A stretch of 64,000 nucleotides of DNA. Source: CAZVBV01 sp964578905. Its GTDB lineage: Bacteria; Patescibacteriota; Gracilibacteria; UBA4473. The stretch lies in assembly GCA_964578905.1 (NCBI GenBank), contig CAZOER010000003.1, forward strand, positions 1-64,000. The letters are read 5' to 3'. Below, piece by piece: positions 16,602 through 24,317 of the stretch (its first letter is position 1; each line of letters starts with the position of its first letter). The position numbers and the translations under genes were made by a program. The notes under the pieces are model-generated. The model was not told where the DNA came from. It did not search any database and saw only the letters and a program-made list of their open reading frames with translations.

Positions 16602-17852
16602 TTATTCAATAACCAATCGTTTGAAGATATCGCCTTTTTCGCGGTAGCTTTTGAAGCAATCAAAACTTTTTGCCCCCGGTGAAAGCAGACAAACCTTGCC
16701 CTGTGGGGTTCGTTTTTTTGCCAATGCAACAATATCTTTGAGATGTTCGGCTTGTTCGACTCGTTCGGTTGGGAATTGGATATTCTCCATTGCTCTCAGG
16801 ATGTCGCTCAAACTCTCTCCATTCGGTAAAAGGATAACACTCTCGGTTTCATCACGAATGATCGTCAAAAGCTCCTCCCAGCTGTCTCCGGAGGGTTTTC
16901 CACCGAGGATAATACTCCCGAGATCGTTCTTAAAAAATCGCACAGCAGCCATCGCAGCGGTCGGATTACTCGCAATCGAGTCGTTTACAAACCTGATTCC
17001 ATTTCTTTCCACAAAAAGTTCCATCCGATGTTCCAGTCCTTTGAATTCTTGTGCTGTTTTTTCCAAAGTTATGGATGGAATCTTTAAAATATCACAGAGG
17101 GTTTTCATTGTTCCCAGATTCTGACGGAAGTGCAACGCCCGGAAGACAGAATCCGCTTGAAATGAATCTTCATTAAGTGGAGAGGCCAACACAAATCGTC
17201 CATTCCCCCGAGAAAATTCCAGTAATTTTCCTGATACTTCCGGCACGATGAGAAAATCTTCACTCACCTGATACCGAAAGATATTCGATTTTGCGAGGAA
17301 GTATTCCTCAACCGTTCCATGTCTTTCCAAATGGTCTCCGAAGAGATTGAGAAAGATGGCGATGTGGGGTGATCCTTGCAGGTATTCCAATTGGAAGCTC
17401 GAAATTTCAAACACAATAAAATCAACAGTTCCTCTCTGCAGTTCATCCATTAATTCCAAAGGGGGGACGCCAAAGTTCCCCGCAATTTTCACCGTTTTTC
17501 CCGCGTTCGTGAGGAGATCTTTGCAAAATTGTGTTGTCGTGGATTTCCCCTTGGTTCCGGTAATACCGATGATTTTATGTCGCTGGTCTTCGGTCAAATT
17601 TCCAAAAAAGAGTTCTGTCTGACTCGTGATTTTTTCTGTCCCTACTCCCGTGATTTTTTCTCGTGGAATCCCTGGACTACGGATGATGACATCAAACTCT
17701 GTGAATTCTGGATTCTCGTCCCAGGCGTCATCACGCAAACGTATGGCACTATCTGGGAAACGACACTTGAGAAAATTTTCAGTCGATTTCCCTTCTATGC
17801 CGTAGCCATAGATGAGGATGTTTTTCGCATTCGAGAGGGTTTCAAATTTCAT
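16602..17852 (-). CDS. murD: UDP-N-acetylmuramoyl-L-alanine--glutamate ligase (MurD/MurD2 type)
   Basis: Mur ligase adding glutamate to UDP-MurNAc-L-Ala. The protein has 416 residues with an N-terminal Rossmann-type domain (ILIYGYGIEGKSTENFL), the ATP loop GITGTKGKSTTTQF, FEISSFQLE, the NLFGDHLERHG motif and C-terminal GLEHRMELF, NDSIASNPTAAMAAV and LLSPGAKSFDCFKSYREKG. Its start overlaps the stop of the upstream epimerase MurL by four bases (ATGA). In organisms with MurL the partner ligase (MurD2) adds L-Glu, which MurL then epimerises. The coupling here argues for that specificity, although it cannot be read from the sequence itself. Confidence 0.93.
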   Translation of the reverse strand: MKFETLSNAKNILIYGYGIEGKSTENFLKCRFPDSAIRLRDDAWDENPEFTEFDVIIRSPGIPREKITGVGTEKITSQTELFFGNLTEDQRHKIIGITGTKGKSTTTQFCKDLLTNAGKTVKIAGNFGVPPLELMDELQRGTVDFIVFEISSFQLEYLQGSPHIAIFLNLFGDHLERHGTVEEYFLAKSNIFRYQVSEDFLIVPEVSGKLLEFSRGNGRFVLASPLNEDSFQADSVFRALHFRQNLGTMKTLCDILKIPSITLEKTAQEFKGLEHRMELFVERNGIRFVNDSIASNPTAAMAAVRFFKNDLGSIILGGKPSGDSWEELLTIIRDETESVILLPNGESLSDILRAMENIQFPTERVEQAEHLKDIVALAKKRTPQGKVCLLSPGAKSFDCFKSYREKGDIFKRLVIE

Positions 17853-19138
17853 GGGCGGAATTCTCTGAGCATATATTCAAAATATTGAGGCATAAGATTC
17901 GGATGCCATTCGTGTTCGTTGTAATTCGATATTTCAGTGGTGAATTTTTCCAACTCTGGCCAATGTCCCGTTTCTTTTGCGAGTTGTAAGGCTCGTTTTA
18001 CTTCCTCAATTTCACCAACACACTCAAAGGGTTTGCTTTCGGTTTGTCCGAGAAGTTGGGCAAACGTAGGATAGAGTGATTCATCAGCAAATAAATTTCC
18101 TCCGAATATTTCAATTAACTTTTCTCGCTCTACGAAAGAGGAAAAGAGAATGAAGACGAAAGCGCATTTTGGGCATTTTTTACACCAACGCCACTCATTT
18201 GTTCCATCGGTAATACGGAAATTCGTATTACAACTTGAGAAATCTTTCTCATATTTTTCTAAAAAGTTTTTACAAAACAATTCTGCAATTTTGAGTTCCG
18301 ATAATGGACGAAGGAATGAAAAATAATTCAGATCAGAAGAAATATGCGCATGTACATAACTTTGGAAATCGGATTCAAACTCCAAACTTTTGGAATACTG
18401 ATGATTTACGGGCACTCCATTAAATTCCAACGTCGGTTCATTCGCAGAATTTTCATTCGAAAGGATAACATTCTGTTTTCCTCTCAAAATACTACTGGCG
18501 ACACCCAAAAATGCCAAGATGGCAGAGATCGGAACGTGGCCATTGAGCGCGCCGTCGCTATTGAGCTCGAATAATTTTGGATCGATTATTCGTCGGACTT
18601 TTAAATGAGGTTTTCCGATTTTTTCAAGCATCGGAGCAAAAAATGGATAGTCACCAACCGTCCATGTTTCAAAATCTTCGTTATTTTTCTTCAGAATTTC
18701 AGCGGTCGTAATGGAATCTTTTCCTCCTCCGATAGGAACGAGTGATCCAGCGAGACTCGGAAGATCAATCTGCTGACTTTGAGCACTTTCATCGAGTTCA
18801 AAATTTATTTTTCCATTGGGATCTATTTCATTTCTGTAAAAAAATTCTCCAAGTCCGTAGGTGTAAATTTTTTCAAAAAAGAGTTTTTGACTATCGGTGA
18901 GTCCACCATTTTTAAATTCAATTTTTTCAGGCAAGTATGCTTTGAAATAGGAAATTCCACACATTACAAATATTCCAAAGAGTGCTTTATTAAGTGCGTT
19001 CGGGTTGTAGTCGATGAAATCAAAATCAAATACAATCGTCTCTTCAAACGGAACTTTCCCGTCGAGCGAATAGTTCATCGTCAGTTTTTTTTCTTCAGGA
19101 GAAAATTTGTAAGTTTCAAAAATAAATCGTTCGTACAT
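17849..19138 (-). CDS. murL: UDP-MurNAc-L-Ala-L-Glu epimerase MurL
   Basis: Epimerises the terminal L-Glu of UDP-MurNAc-L-Ala-L-Glu to D-Glu, replacing glutamate racemase MurI in peptidoglycan synthesis. The 429-residue protein has the PP-loop-like PIGGGKDSITTAEIL at about residues 135-149, then VGDYPFFAPMLEKIG, GHVPISAILAFL, NENSANEPT and a Cys-rich WRWCKKCPKCAFVF, which are landmarks of the MurL family. It overlaps murD by four bases as first gene of a two-gene unit. A MITE-like repeat begins about 60 bp upstream of its start. I found no MurI in the window, which fits but does not prove the alternative route. Confidence 0.85.
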   Translation of the reverse strand: MYERFIFETYKFSPEEKKLTMNYSLDGKVPFEETIVFDFDFIDYNPNALNKALFGIFVMCGISYFKAYLPEKIEFKNGGLTDSQKLFFEKIYTYGLGEFFYRNEIDPNGKINFELDESAQSQQIDLPSLAGSLVPIGGGKDSITTAEILKKNNEDFETWTVGDYPFFAPMLEKIGKPHLKVRRIIDPKLFELNSDGALNGHVPISAILAFLGVASSILRGKQNVILSNENSANEPTLEFNGVPVNHQYSKSLEFESDFQSYVHAHISSDLNYFSFLRPLSELKIAELFCKNFLEKYEKDFSSCNTNFRITDGTNEWRWCKKCPKCAFVFILFSSFVEREKLIEIFGGNLFADESLYPTFAQLLGQTESKPFECVGEIEEVKRALQLAKETGHWPELEKFTTEISNYNEHEWHPNLMPQYFEYMLREFRP

Positions 19139-19196
19139 GTCTTTTATTATTTCATGGAAGCCCGACGATACAAAATTCCACTAAAAAAACAACCCC

Positions 19197-19272
19197 GTCA
19201 TTGCGAAGAAGTTTTACGACTGAAGCAATCTTTTATCATTCTACAGGGAGATTGCCACGCTTCGCTCGCAAC
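19197..19272. repeat. MITE-like element abutting the ZIP gene stop codon
   Basis: The left end GTCATTGCGAAGAAG...GAAGCAATCT and right end AGATTGCCACGCTTCGCTCGCAAC are imperfect inverted copies of a type widespread in bacteria. The right end is truncated and runs exactly into the stop codon of the ZIP gene (19272-19274). Confidence 0.6.
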
Positions 19273-20015
19273 TAGTGCAAGTGGGAAACCAATGCGATGA
19301 TTCCGACTCCCAAAAGAAGGAGTGAAATTTGCTGAATCGCGTGTACAGGTTTGGTTTGTTTATGCAGTTCGGGAGAGAGATCCGCCAATGCGATATAAAT
19401 GAAACTCGCAGCCGCAAATGCCATCACGTACGGAACGAATTCCATCATCGATTGTAAAAAGAAGTACCCGAGCCCAGCTCCAACAAATGCCGTCACTCCC
19501 GATAAAGCATTGAGCAAAATTGCTTTTTGTTTTGAGTATCCACTGTGGAGAAATATCCCAAAGTCGCCAATTTCTTGAGGAATTTCATGCACAATGATCG
19601 CCAATGCCACCATGATTCCTACAGGAACCGACACCAAAAATCCTCCTGCGATCATTACTCCGTCGATGAAGTTGTGCAGTGCGTCGCCGACAAAAACCAT
19701 TTTCCCAATACTTTTATCATGCGAATGACAATCGATATTATGACAGTGGTGAATGCGGATAAGTTTCTCAAGGAAGAAGAAAAAGAGGATTCCTCCGAGC
19801 ATGGTTTTTAATATTTTATCAGGGGCGAGTAATTCCAAACTTTCAGGAATCAATCCCAAGAATGCGCTTCCCAGTAAGGCCCCCGTCGCAAACGTCACGA
19901 GGATCGGTACGAGTTTCTTTTGAGCATCCTTCTTGAAAAGCAAAAAGAGCGAAGCGATCAAAACAGATCCCACACTTCCCAAAAACGTGAACAGCAAAAT
20001 ATAAGTAAGAGTCAT
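19272..20015 (-). CDS. ZIP-family divalent metal transporter
   Basis: Importer of Zn2+ or similar cations in the inner membrane. The start chosen is ATG 20015 (MTLTYILLFTFLG); codons upstream in this frame are not membrane-like. The 247 residues carry about eight hydrophobic helices. Helix IV has HNFIDGVMIAGG and helix V has HEIPQEIGDFGIFL, the histidine metal site of ZIP proteins. A His-rich cytoplasmic loop (IRIHHCHNIDCHSHDK) lies between helices III and IV, as is usual. The gene sits between an intrinsic terminator upstream and a palindromic repeat at its stop. No metal regulator is adjacent. Confidence 0.92.
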   Translation of the reverse strand: MTLTYILLFTFLGSVGSVLIASLFLLFKKDAQKKLVPILVTFATGALLGSAFLGLIPESLELLAPDKILKTMLGGILFFFFLEKLIRIHHCHNIDCHSHDKSIGKMVFVGDALHNFIDGVMIAGGFLVSVPVGIMVALAIIVHEIPQEIGDFGIFLHSGYSKQKAILLNALSGVTAFVGAGLGYFFLQSMMEFVPYVMAFAAASFIYIALADLSPELHKQTKPVHAIQQISLLLLGVGIIALVSHLH

Positions 20016-20049
20016 TGTGCGATGATTGTAGTAAGTTTTTGGATCAAGT

Positions 20050-20077
20050 AAAAAAAAAGCCATCACACTGTGATGGC
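20050..20077 (-). terminator. Intrinsic terminator of the pilus-linked gene run
   Basis: On the minus strand GCCATCAC-agt-GTGATGGC forms a perfect 8-bp stem followed by nine T. It lies 31 bases after the stop of the gene at 20108-20761. Confidence 0.85.
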
Positions 20078-20107
20078 CTTTCCGCTTAAATGGTGTGTTG
20101 TTAGTTC

Positions 20108-20761
20108 TTAATCCAAACAAAAATCTCTTCGTGAAAGGATTGGACACGGCATGTCTCCAGAATCTTGTGCGAATTTCTTTTCACAAACTCGACTGTAAAT
20201 TCGGTCATTTCCGTTTTCGTCTCTTCGTACGTAGAAACTGAGTCGTTCGTGTACTCGTTTATTCTTCACGTCATCGTTGTAGTGGTATGAATATTTCACA
20301 CACACAATATCACTGTGGAAATCATCATTCACTTCTGGCATCCAAAAGTTCCAGTTTTCATATCCGTCTGACATTTTGTTGTATTCATCAGAGACACGGT
20401 TCACAGCGTATGGACTTTCGGGATTACATTTTGCTGGATCGAGCAAACGACAAGCGTTTTCAAAATCCTGTTTGTTGTACGCAGAAAAATAAGCTTTTAC
20501 TGTTCCGAGTGCATCGTTTGCTTTTCCAACATATTGAGCTGGGAAATGCACCGGTGCGGTTGGCAAAGCTTCACCTACTTCAATTCGTGGAGCAGAAGAA
20601 TGAAAAACATCTTCCTCTGTGTAGTCAGGCAATACCTGAGACGAGAGAAAGAGTGCAGTACTTGCAACAGCAAGGATAACGAGAGTGCTTGTCCCCCAAA
20701 AGATAAGTTCTTTCTTATGTGCAGAAAGAATGTCGGTAACGGTTTTTGTAATTTTTTTCAT
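20108..20761 (-). CDS. Membrane-anchored protein with probable NTF2-like domain
   Basis: The protein has 217 residues. The first 20 are basic and cytoplasmic, then one transmembrane helix (ELIFWGTSTLVILAVASTAL) and an extracytoplasmic domain. The segment ALGTVKAYFSAYNKQDFENACRLLDP is typical of the first helix of NTF2/SnoaL-like folds, and a strand-rich region follows (DIVCVKYSYHYND, VHERLSFYVRRDENGNDRIYS). Six cysteines in the outer domain could form disulfides. It is last in the minus-strand run downstream of the Tad pilin genes (66-bp gap) and ends at a strong terminator, so it may take part in the pilus system. Function unknown. Confidence 0.65.
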   Translation of the reverse strand: MKKITKTVTDILSAHKKELIFWGTSTLVILAVASTALFLSSQVLPDYTEEDVFHSSAPRIEVGEALPTAPVHFPAQYVGKANDALGTVKAYFSAYNKQDFENACRLLDPAKCNPESPYAVNRVSDEYNKMSDGYENWNFWMPEVNDDFHSDIVCVKYSYHYNDDVKNKRVHERLSFYVRRDENGNDRIYSRVCEKKFAQDSGDMPCPILSRRDFCLD

Positions 20762-20827
20762 AAGAGAAAGTTAACCCTTCTTCTAAGTATACCACAGAAT
20801 CCCTTTCATAGCAAGGGGTGGAGGGCG

Positions 20828-21376
20828 TTAAAATGGAGTCGCGATATATGAAATGGCATGCACCTGGATTTCATCATCGGTGACAGGGAAAATCCCTCCG
20901 AGGAATCGTTGAGGAGTATCACTCACAATCACTTGTATTTGAAGCTCGAAAACCCCTTCGTACTCGTATGGGAAGGTTATTTGTATATCTTCATTTCCAA
21001 TGATTAATTGGGGATCGTACGTAATTAAAAATGAAATGCTTGCATCAGAAACTGCCTCCTGAACAGTTGGAGAACCGACAAGATCAACAACTTCTCCGCT
21101 CGTAAGAAAATCAAACATGTTTTCAGAACTACAGACAGCAGGGGGTTCTTCGACCATGCACTGTGCAGATTTATTTTCCTCAGCTTTTATTTCCATTGCA
21201 TCTGAGAATTTCAACATGCCCGCATTGGCACTCTGTTTCACAAGTGGCTGGAGTTCTCCATGACGTAAATAGAAGCTTCCAACATCAAGAATAATCGCGC
21301 CCACGAGGAAAAGAACCATCAGAAGGATGGCTATAAAGGGGAGTACGAATCCATCTTCATTTCGCACTACTGGCAT
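20828..21376 (-). CDS. TadG/TadE-like pseudopilin-type protein
   Basis: The protein has 182 residues. It begins VVRNEDGFVLPFIAILLMVLFLVGAIILDVGSFYLRHGELQPLVKQ (shortened here to the motif DGFVLPFIAIL), the pattern of TadG/Tad-like N-terminal helices. The hydrophobic helix is followed by the helix that carries ANAGML in place of the usual DAAALAGA. The rest is beta-rich and extracellular, with two cysteines close together (CMVEEPPAVC). It overlaps the upstream tadE-like gene by 10 bases and belongs to the Flp pilus operon. Likely a minor pilin or assembly factor on the outer face. Confidence 0.7.
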   Translation of the reverse strand: MPVVRNEDGFVLPFIAILLMVLFLVGAIILDVGSFYLRHGELQPLVKQSANAGMLKFSDAMEIKAEENKSAQCMVEEPPAVCSSENMFDFLTSGEVVDLVGSPTVQEAVSDASISFLITYDPQLIIGNEDIQITFPYEYEGVFELQIQVIVSDTPQRFLGGIFPVTDDEIQVHAISYIATPF

Positions 21377-21801
21377 GTGTAGGGAGGGTCAAGATTGGTA
21401 CACAGAACTTTTGCAGAGCTTGTCGTTTGCGTATCATTTACCGCCACTTCCCAAAATGGAATCGTAAGAAAAAACGGTTTTTGCATTGATACCGTCAGAA
21501 TGTCTTTGTATTTTCGATTGGTATTGAGAATGACATTTCCCGTTTCTCCATCGCGACTTTCAATTTGAAAATCAATATCATCGCCATCGTAAAATTCTTC
21601 AATTGCGCCACTGATTTTCAAATCATTATTTGTCAGTGAACCGACTTGTACGGCGTAATTCGTCACGTATAAAAGCTTCTGTTTCTCAGCAATAGCGAGT
21701 CCGAGTTGCAGAAATCCAAAAACAATAAGAAAAAGCAGGGGGAGCAGAAGTGCGGTTTCTCCCAAAGCTTGACCGCGTTGGTCATGCCAAAGTTTTTTCA
21801 T
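21367..21801 (-). CDS. TadE-like minor pilin
   Basis: The protein has 144 residues and starts MKKLWHDQRGQALGETALLLPLLFLIVFGFLQ. The sequence RGQALGETALLLPLL is the TadE signature (RG-x-A-x-E-x-A), with the invariant Glu five residues into the hydrophobic helix as required for prepilin-type processing. The outer part is strand-rich and ends in two cysteines near the C-terminus. Its start overlaps the stop of the DUF192 gene by four bases, and its end overlaps the next gene. It is a minor subunit or assembly factor of the Flp/Tad pilus. Confidence 0.83.
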   Translation of the reverse strand: MKKLWHDQRGQALGETALLLPLLFLIVFGFLQLGLAIAEKQKLLYVTNYAVQVGSLTNNDLKISGAIEEFYDGDDIDFQIESRDGETGNVILNTNRKYKDILTVSMQKPFFLTIPFWEVAVNDTQTTSSAKVLCTNLDPPYTCQ

Positions 21802-22124
21802 TTTTTTAGAGGAAAAATATGAATGGTATCTTTTGGTCGAATATCATCGGGAAAATAATCATCGGAAAGCTCTAAAACACTCACGGCTTGTTTGCACGTT
21901 TTCGTTTTCCACGGATAGACATGACGATCAATGCGAATAATCTGAGAAAAAGGATCGAGCCAGATGAGAGAAAGCGGGGCACGGAGGAAACAGGTGTGAA
22001 CCCCCCAACACTGAGGGATAAATAGTGGCTGAAAGGGAGGTTTTTTCCCCATAAGCCCGCACACTCTCTCTATCCAATGAGTCGCAACAGAACACGGAAT
22101 ATGATGATACAGACTAGACGGCAT
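21798..22124 (-). CDS. DUF192 family protein inside the Flp pilus operon
   Basis: The protein has 108 residues from ATG 22124 (MPSSLYHHIPCSVATHWIERV). It shows the DUF192 landmarks: RVCGLMGK, the C-x-VHTCFLRAPLSLIWLD core, VYPWKTKTCKQAVSVLEL and a closing DTIHIFP. The fold is a small beta barrel of unknown function that is often exported; here no signal peptide is visible. The start lies within the last codons of the flp gene (11-base overlap) and its stop overlaps tadE by four bases. It is thus an integral member of the pilus transcript, which suggests a role in pilus assembly (inference). Confidence 0.78.
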   Translation of the reverse strand: MPSSLYHHIPCSVATHWIERVCGLMGKKPPFQPLFIPQCWGVHTCFLRAPLSLIWLDPFSQIIRIDRHVYPWKTKTCKQAVSVLELSDDYFPDDIRPKDTIHIFPLKK

Positions 22125-22275
22125 CAACAACACCTTGGAATATTGCCTGGATGTCAGTTCCAAGGAGTGTGACTGTACCAACCACGACTACAGCGACAAC
22201 TGCCAAGATGAGGGCATATTCGGTCATTGTTTGACCGGAATTGTTAGTAAACATTCTGATGAAAGATTTTTTCAT
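22114..22275 (-). CDS. flp: Flp-type major pilin
   Basis: The protein has 53 residues: a short leader, NNSGQTMTEYALILAVVAVV, and a short tail (TDIQAIFQGVVDAV). Gly-Gln-Thr-Met-Thr-Glu-Tyr is the Flp prepilin processing region, with Glu at +5 and Tyr at +6 of the mature protein, and only a single hydrophobic helix follows, as in Flp/Fap pilins. ATG 22275 is used because upstream in-frame codons do not look like a prepilin leader. It is the first gene of the run flp - DUF192 - tadE - tadG-like. The matching prepilin peptidase is encoded divergently at 22538. Confidence 0.88.
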   Translation of the reverse strand: MKKSFIRMFTNNSGQTMTEYALILAVVAVVVVGTVTLLGTDIQAIFQGVVDAV

Positions 22276-22537
22276 AAGAAGGGGGGTTAAGAAGTACTGC
22301 GAAGATGGCACAGCTTTTTTGGCAATGCCAATATTTTCATGAAACAGAATGATGTGTGTTTTTATCTTCGGAATGACTTCTTCCTTCTTGGAAAACGAAT
22401 GAATTACGCTCTGTGACAACAATTAACACATTTGAGCGAAGGGGGAGGCCTTTTCAATTGTGAAATTTATGTGAAGAAATGAGCCCTTTTCAGCCCTCCC
22501 GACTTCCCAAGTTTTAAAATTTCGGGATACTGAGAGT
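22276..22537. other. Divergent intergenic region between flp and prepilin peptidase
   Basis: This is a 262-base stretch without a supported gene. In the flp direction a leader of 100 bases or more is possible. It includes an imperfect palindrome around TTGGCATTGCCAA (minus strand, near 22320). Next to the peptidase gene, GATACT lies seven bases before its ATG. No strong -35 was found for either direction. Confidence 0.4.
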
Positions 22538-22975
22538 ATGAATATTGATGGATTAGAACTGGCAATTCTCTTGGTCGCAGGGGTAGGCGCTGTGTGGGAT
22601 ATGCGCACATACACTATTCCCAATTGGCTCACTATGTCGGCACTTTTTGGAGTAATTTTCTTTGGATATTTTTTCACGGACGACGAGCGAACGGTATATG
22701 TACTGACACTTATTTTGGCGAGTATTCTTTTATGGGGATCATTCTTTCTTAAACTCCTTGGAGGAGGAGACATAAAGATGCTCCTTGTTATGGCGATATC
22801 TACCTCTATTCCTGAGTTTGCTCAAATCTTGTTTTTCGTCGCGGTTATGGGGGGACTCCAAGCACTTACAAGCGGTCTTTATTTCAAATGGAAAAAGGTT
22901 CCCAAGCCCTTCAAAGTACCGATTCCTTATGGAGTCGCGATATTTCTGGGGTATGGAGTGTATTTATTGATTTAG
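22538..22975 (+). CDS. Type IV/Flp prepilin peptidase (A24 family, TadV-like)
   Basis: Inner-membrane aspartyl protease that removes the leader from Flp and TadE-type prepilins. The protein has 145 residues, the short form typical of TadV/CpaA. The first catalytic Asp is in WDMRTYTIPNWLT and the second in the LGGGDIKML motif (GxGD). The C-terminal PIPYGVAIFLGYGVYLLI is also conserved. About six hydrophobic helices are seen. It is divergent from the flp operon, which supplies its substrates. Its last bases overlap the end of the convergent folB. Confidence 0.92.
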   Translation: MNIDGLELAILLVAGVGAVWDMRTYTIPNWLTMSALFGVIFFGYFFTDDERTVYVLTLILASILLWGSFFLKLLGGGDIKMLLVMAISTSIPEFAQILFFVAVMGGLQALTSGLYFKWKKVPKPFKVPIPYGVAIFLGYGVYLLI

Positions 22976-23304
22976 TTTTCGATCACCACGCTTCCACTTT
23001 CAAAAGGGAACTTCTCGATGGTGATTTTTAGATCTTGCAGTTCTGGGAAATAATTTCCTACGGCTTGAAATAATTCGTGGTGGAGTTTTTCCAACAACGA
23101 AAAGGATTTATCTTGTAAAAAGGTTTTCACAAACTCTCGGACAACGAAGTAATCAGTTGTGTCAGCAAGATTGTCAGATTGCTCTGCCTTCGTAGTGTCG
23201 GCGTTCCAGAAGAGAGAAATAATAATTTTCTGTGGTAGAGATCGTTCTTCTGGAGTTATCCCCAGAGAGAGTAAAATTTCGATGTCTCGAATTTCAAATT
23301 TCAT
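22972..23304 (-). CDS. folB: Dihydroneopterin aldolase
   Basis: Folate-pathway enzyme releasing glycolaldehyde from dihydroneopterin. The protein has 110-111 residues, normal for FolB. MKFEIRDIEILLSLGITPEER contains the conserved Glu after the glycine, DTTDYFVVREFV is the substrate-binding segment (usually DTxDY), LLEKLHHEL follows, and ITIEKF gives the catalytic Lys. The first codons read GTG-ATG; ATG 23304 is chosen. Its other pathway members folK and folE are about 12 kb away. The gene is divergent from gmk over a 24-base gap with a symmetric promoter element. Confidence 0.9.
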   Translation of the reverse strand: MKFEIRDIEILLSLGITPEERSLPQKIIISLFWNADTTKAEQSDNLADTTDYFVVREFVKTFLQDKSFSLLEKLHHELFQAVGNYFPELQDLKITIEKFPFESGSVVIEN

Positions 23305-23311
23305 CACTTTG

Positions 23312-23321
23312 AGTGTACACT
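23312..23321. promoter_or_regulatory. Symmetric -10 element between folB and gmk
   Basis: The perfect palindrome AGTGTACACT gives a TACACT -10 box on each strand. On each side it is followed by four bases and then GTG-ATG of the outgoing gene. This fits a bidirectional promoter making leaderless folB and gmk transcripts. The -35 boxes are weak. Confidence 0.5.
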
Positions 23322-23328
23322 TCTCGTG

Positions 23329-23913
23329 ATGGCAGGAAAAATTATTTTTATATCGGGACCTTCAGGCGTTGGAAAAGGAACGCTCATTGATCAGTTGCGC
23401 GAGAAGCATCCCGAATGGTTGTTTCCGCCCAGTTGTACGACGCGTGCTCCGCGTCCGGGAGAGATTGATGGAGAGACCTATTTCTTTATTTCTCAGGAGA
23501 AATTTCGACAAAAAATAAGCGAAGGAGAGTTCCTCGAACATGCGATTGTACACGGAGGGGAATCATATGGAACGTTGCGACAACCGCTTCTTGAAGGAGT
23601 CAAAGAAGGAAAAACTGTTGTGCGGGAATTTGATGTGCAAGGCTTTTCACAAGCGAGAGAAACATTATCCAAGGATCTTTATATTTCTATATTCCTCAAA
23701 CCGGGGGATGGAATTGAAACACTCATCCAACGGATACGAGACAGGGCGCCAATTACGGACATTGAACTCGCGAAACGACTCGAATCGATGAAAAAAGAGT
23801 TGGCACAAGAAAAATACTATGATTATACTGTGGTGTCGGAGCACGGTGAGATAGATCAAATGACTCACGACACAGAGGAGATTATTCTGTCACAAACTGC
23901 TCCGGGTTCTTAA
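23329..23913 (+). CDS. gmk: Guanylate kinase
   Basis: Phosphorylates GMP to GDP. The protein has 194 residues from ATG 23329 (a GTG codon precedes it directly). The P-loop is SGPSGVGKGTL, and the GMP-binding region contains SCTTRAPRPGEIDGETYFFIS and FLEHAIVHGGESYGT. The lid and C-terminal part carry the usual RIRDRAPITDIELAKRLE and YDYTVVSEHGEI. The normally conserved D-I-D-V-Q-G reads E-F-D-V-Q-G. It is followed 11 bp later by yraN in the same direction. Confidence 0.95.
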   Translation: MAGKIIFISGPSGVGKGTLIDQLREKHPEWLFPPSCTTRAPRPGEIDGETYFFISQEKFRQKISEGEFLEHAIVHGGESYGTLRQPLLEGVKEGKTVVREFDVQGFSQARETLSKDLYISIFLKPGDGIETLIQRIRDRAPITDIELAKRLESMKKELAQEKYYDYTVVSEHGEIDQMTHDTEEIILSQTAPGS

Positions 23914-23924
23914 CAGCCCTTGCG

Positions 23925-24317
23925 ATGACCAAGGAGAAACAGATCGGAGACCGCGGCGAAGAAATCGCCCGGGAGTTTTTGGAACGCAAAGGGCTCGAGT
24001 TTTTGCACAAAAATTATCATGCTCAAGGGGGGGAGTTAGATATTATTATGAAAGATCAGCAAAACGATGAATATGTTTTTATCGAAGTGAAAACAAGGAC
24101 GAATGAAGCGTTTGGATATGGGGAAGAATCTATAACCCCTGCGAAGTTTGAAAAAATACTGTCAGCCATTGAGGCTTTTTTCCTCAAAGAACACTGCCTG
24201 GATGAACTTCCTTTTTTCCGAGTAGATGCGGTTATTGTGCACCTCAAAACAGGGGAAACCTTTTGCGAACACATTGAAGATATTGGGATGGAAGATTTTC
24301 CAGGGTCGCTATCATAA
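23925..24317 (+). CDS. YraN/UPF0102 family endonuclease-like protein
   Basis: The protein has 130 residues. It begins KEKQIGDRGEEIAREFLERKG, followed by LHKNYHAQGGELDIIMKD and YVFIEVKTRT. The E-x(n)-GELDII-x(n)-EVKTR arrangement is the Holliday-junction-resolvase/restriction-like nuclease core of the YraN (UPF0102) family. The biochemical role is unsettled; genes of this family are often near ribosomal or division genes. It follows gmk closely and its end overlaps the convergent uvrC by six bases. Confidence 0.88.
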   Translation: MTKEKQIGDRGEEIAREFLERKGLEFLHKNYHAQGGELDIIMKDQQNDEYVFIEVKTRTNEAFGYGEESITPAKFEKILSAIEAFFLKEHCLDELPFFRVDAVIVHLKTGETFCEHIEDIGMEDFPGSLS

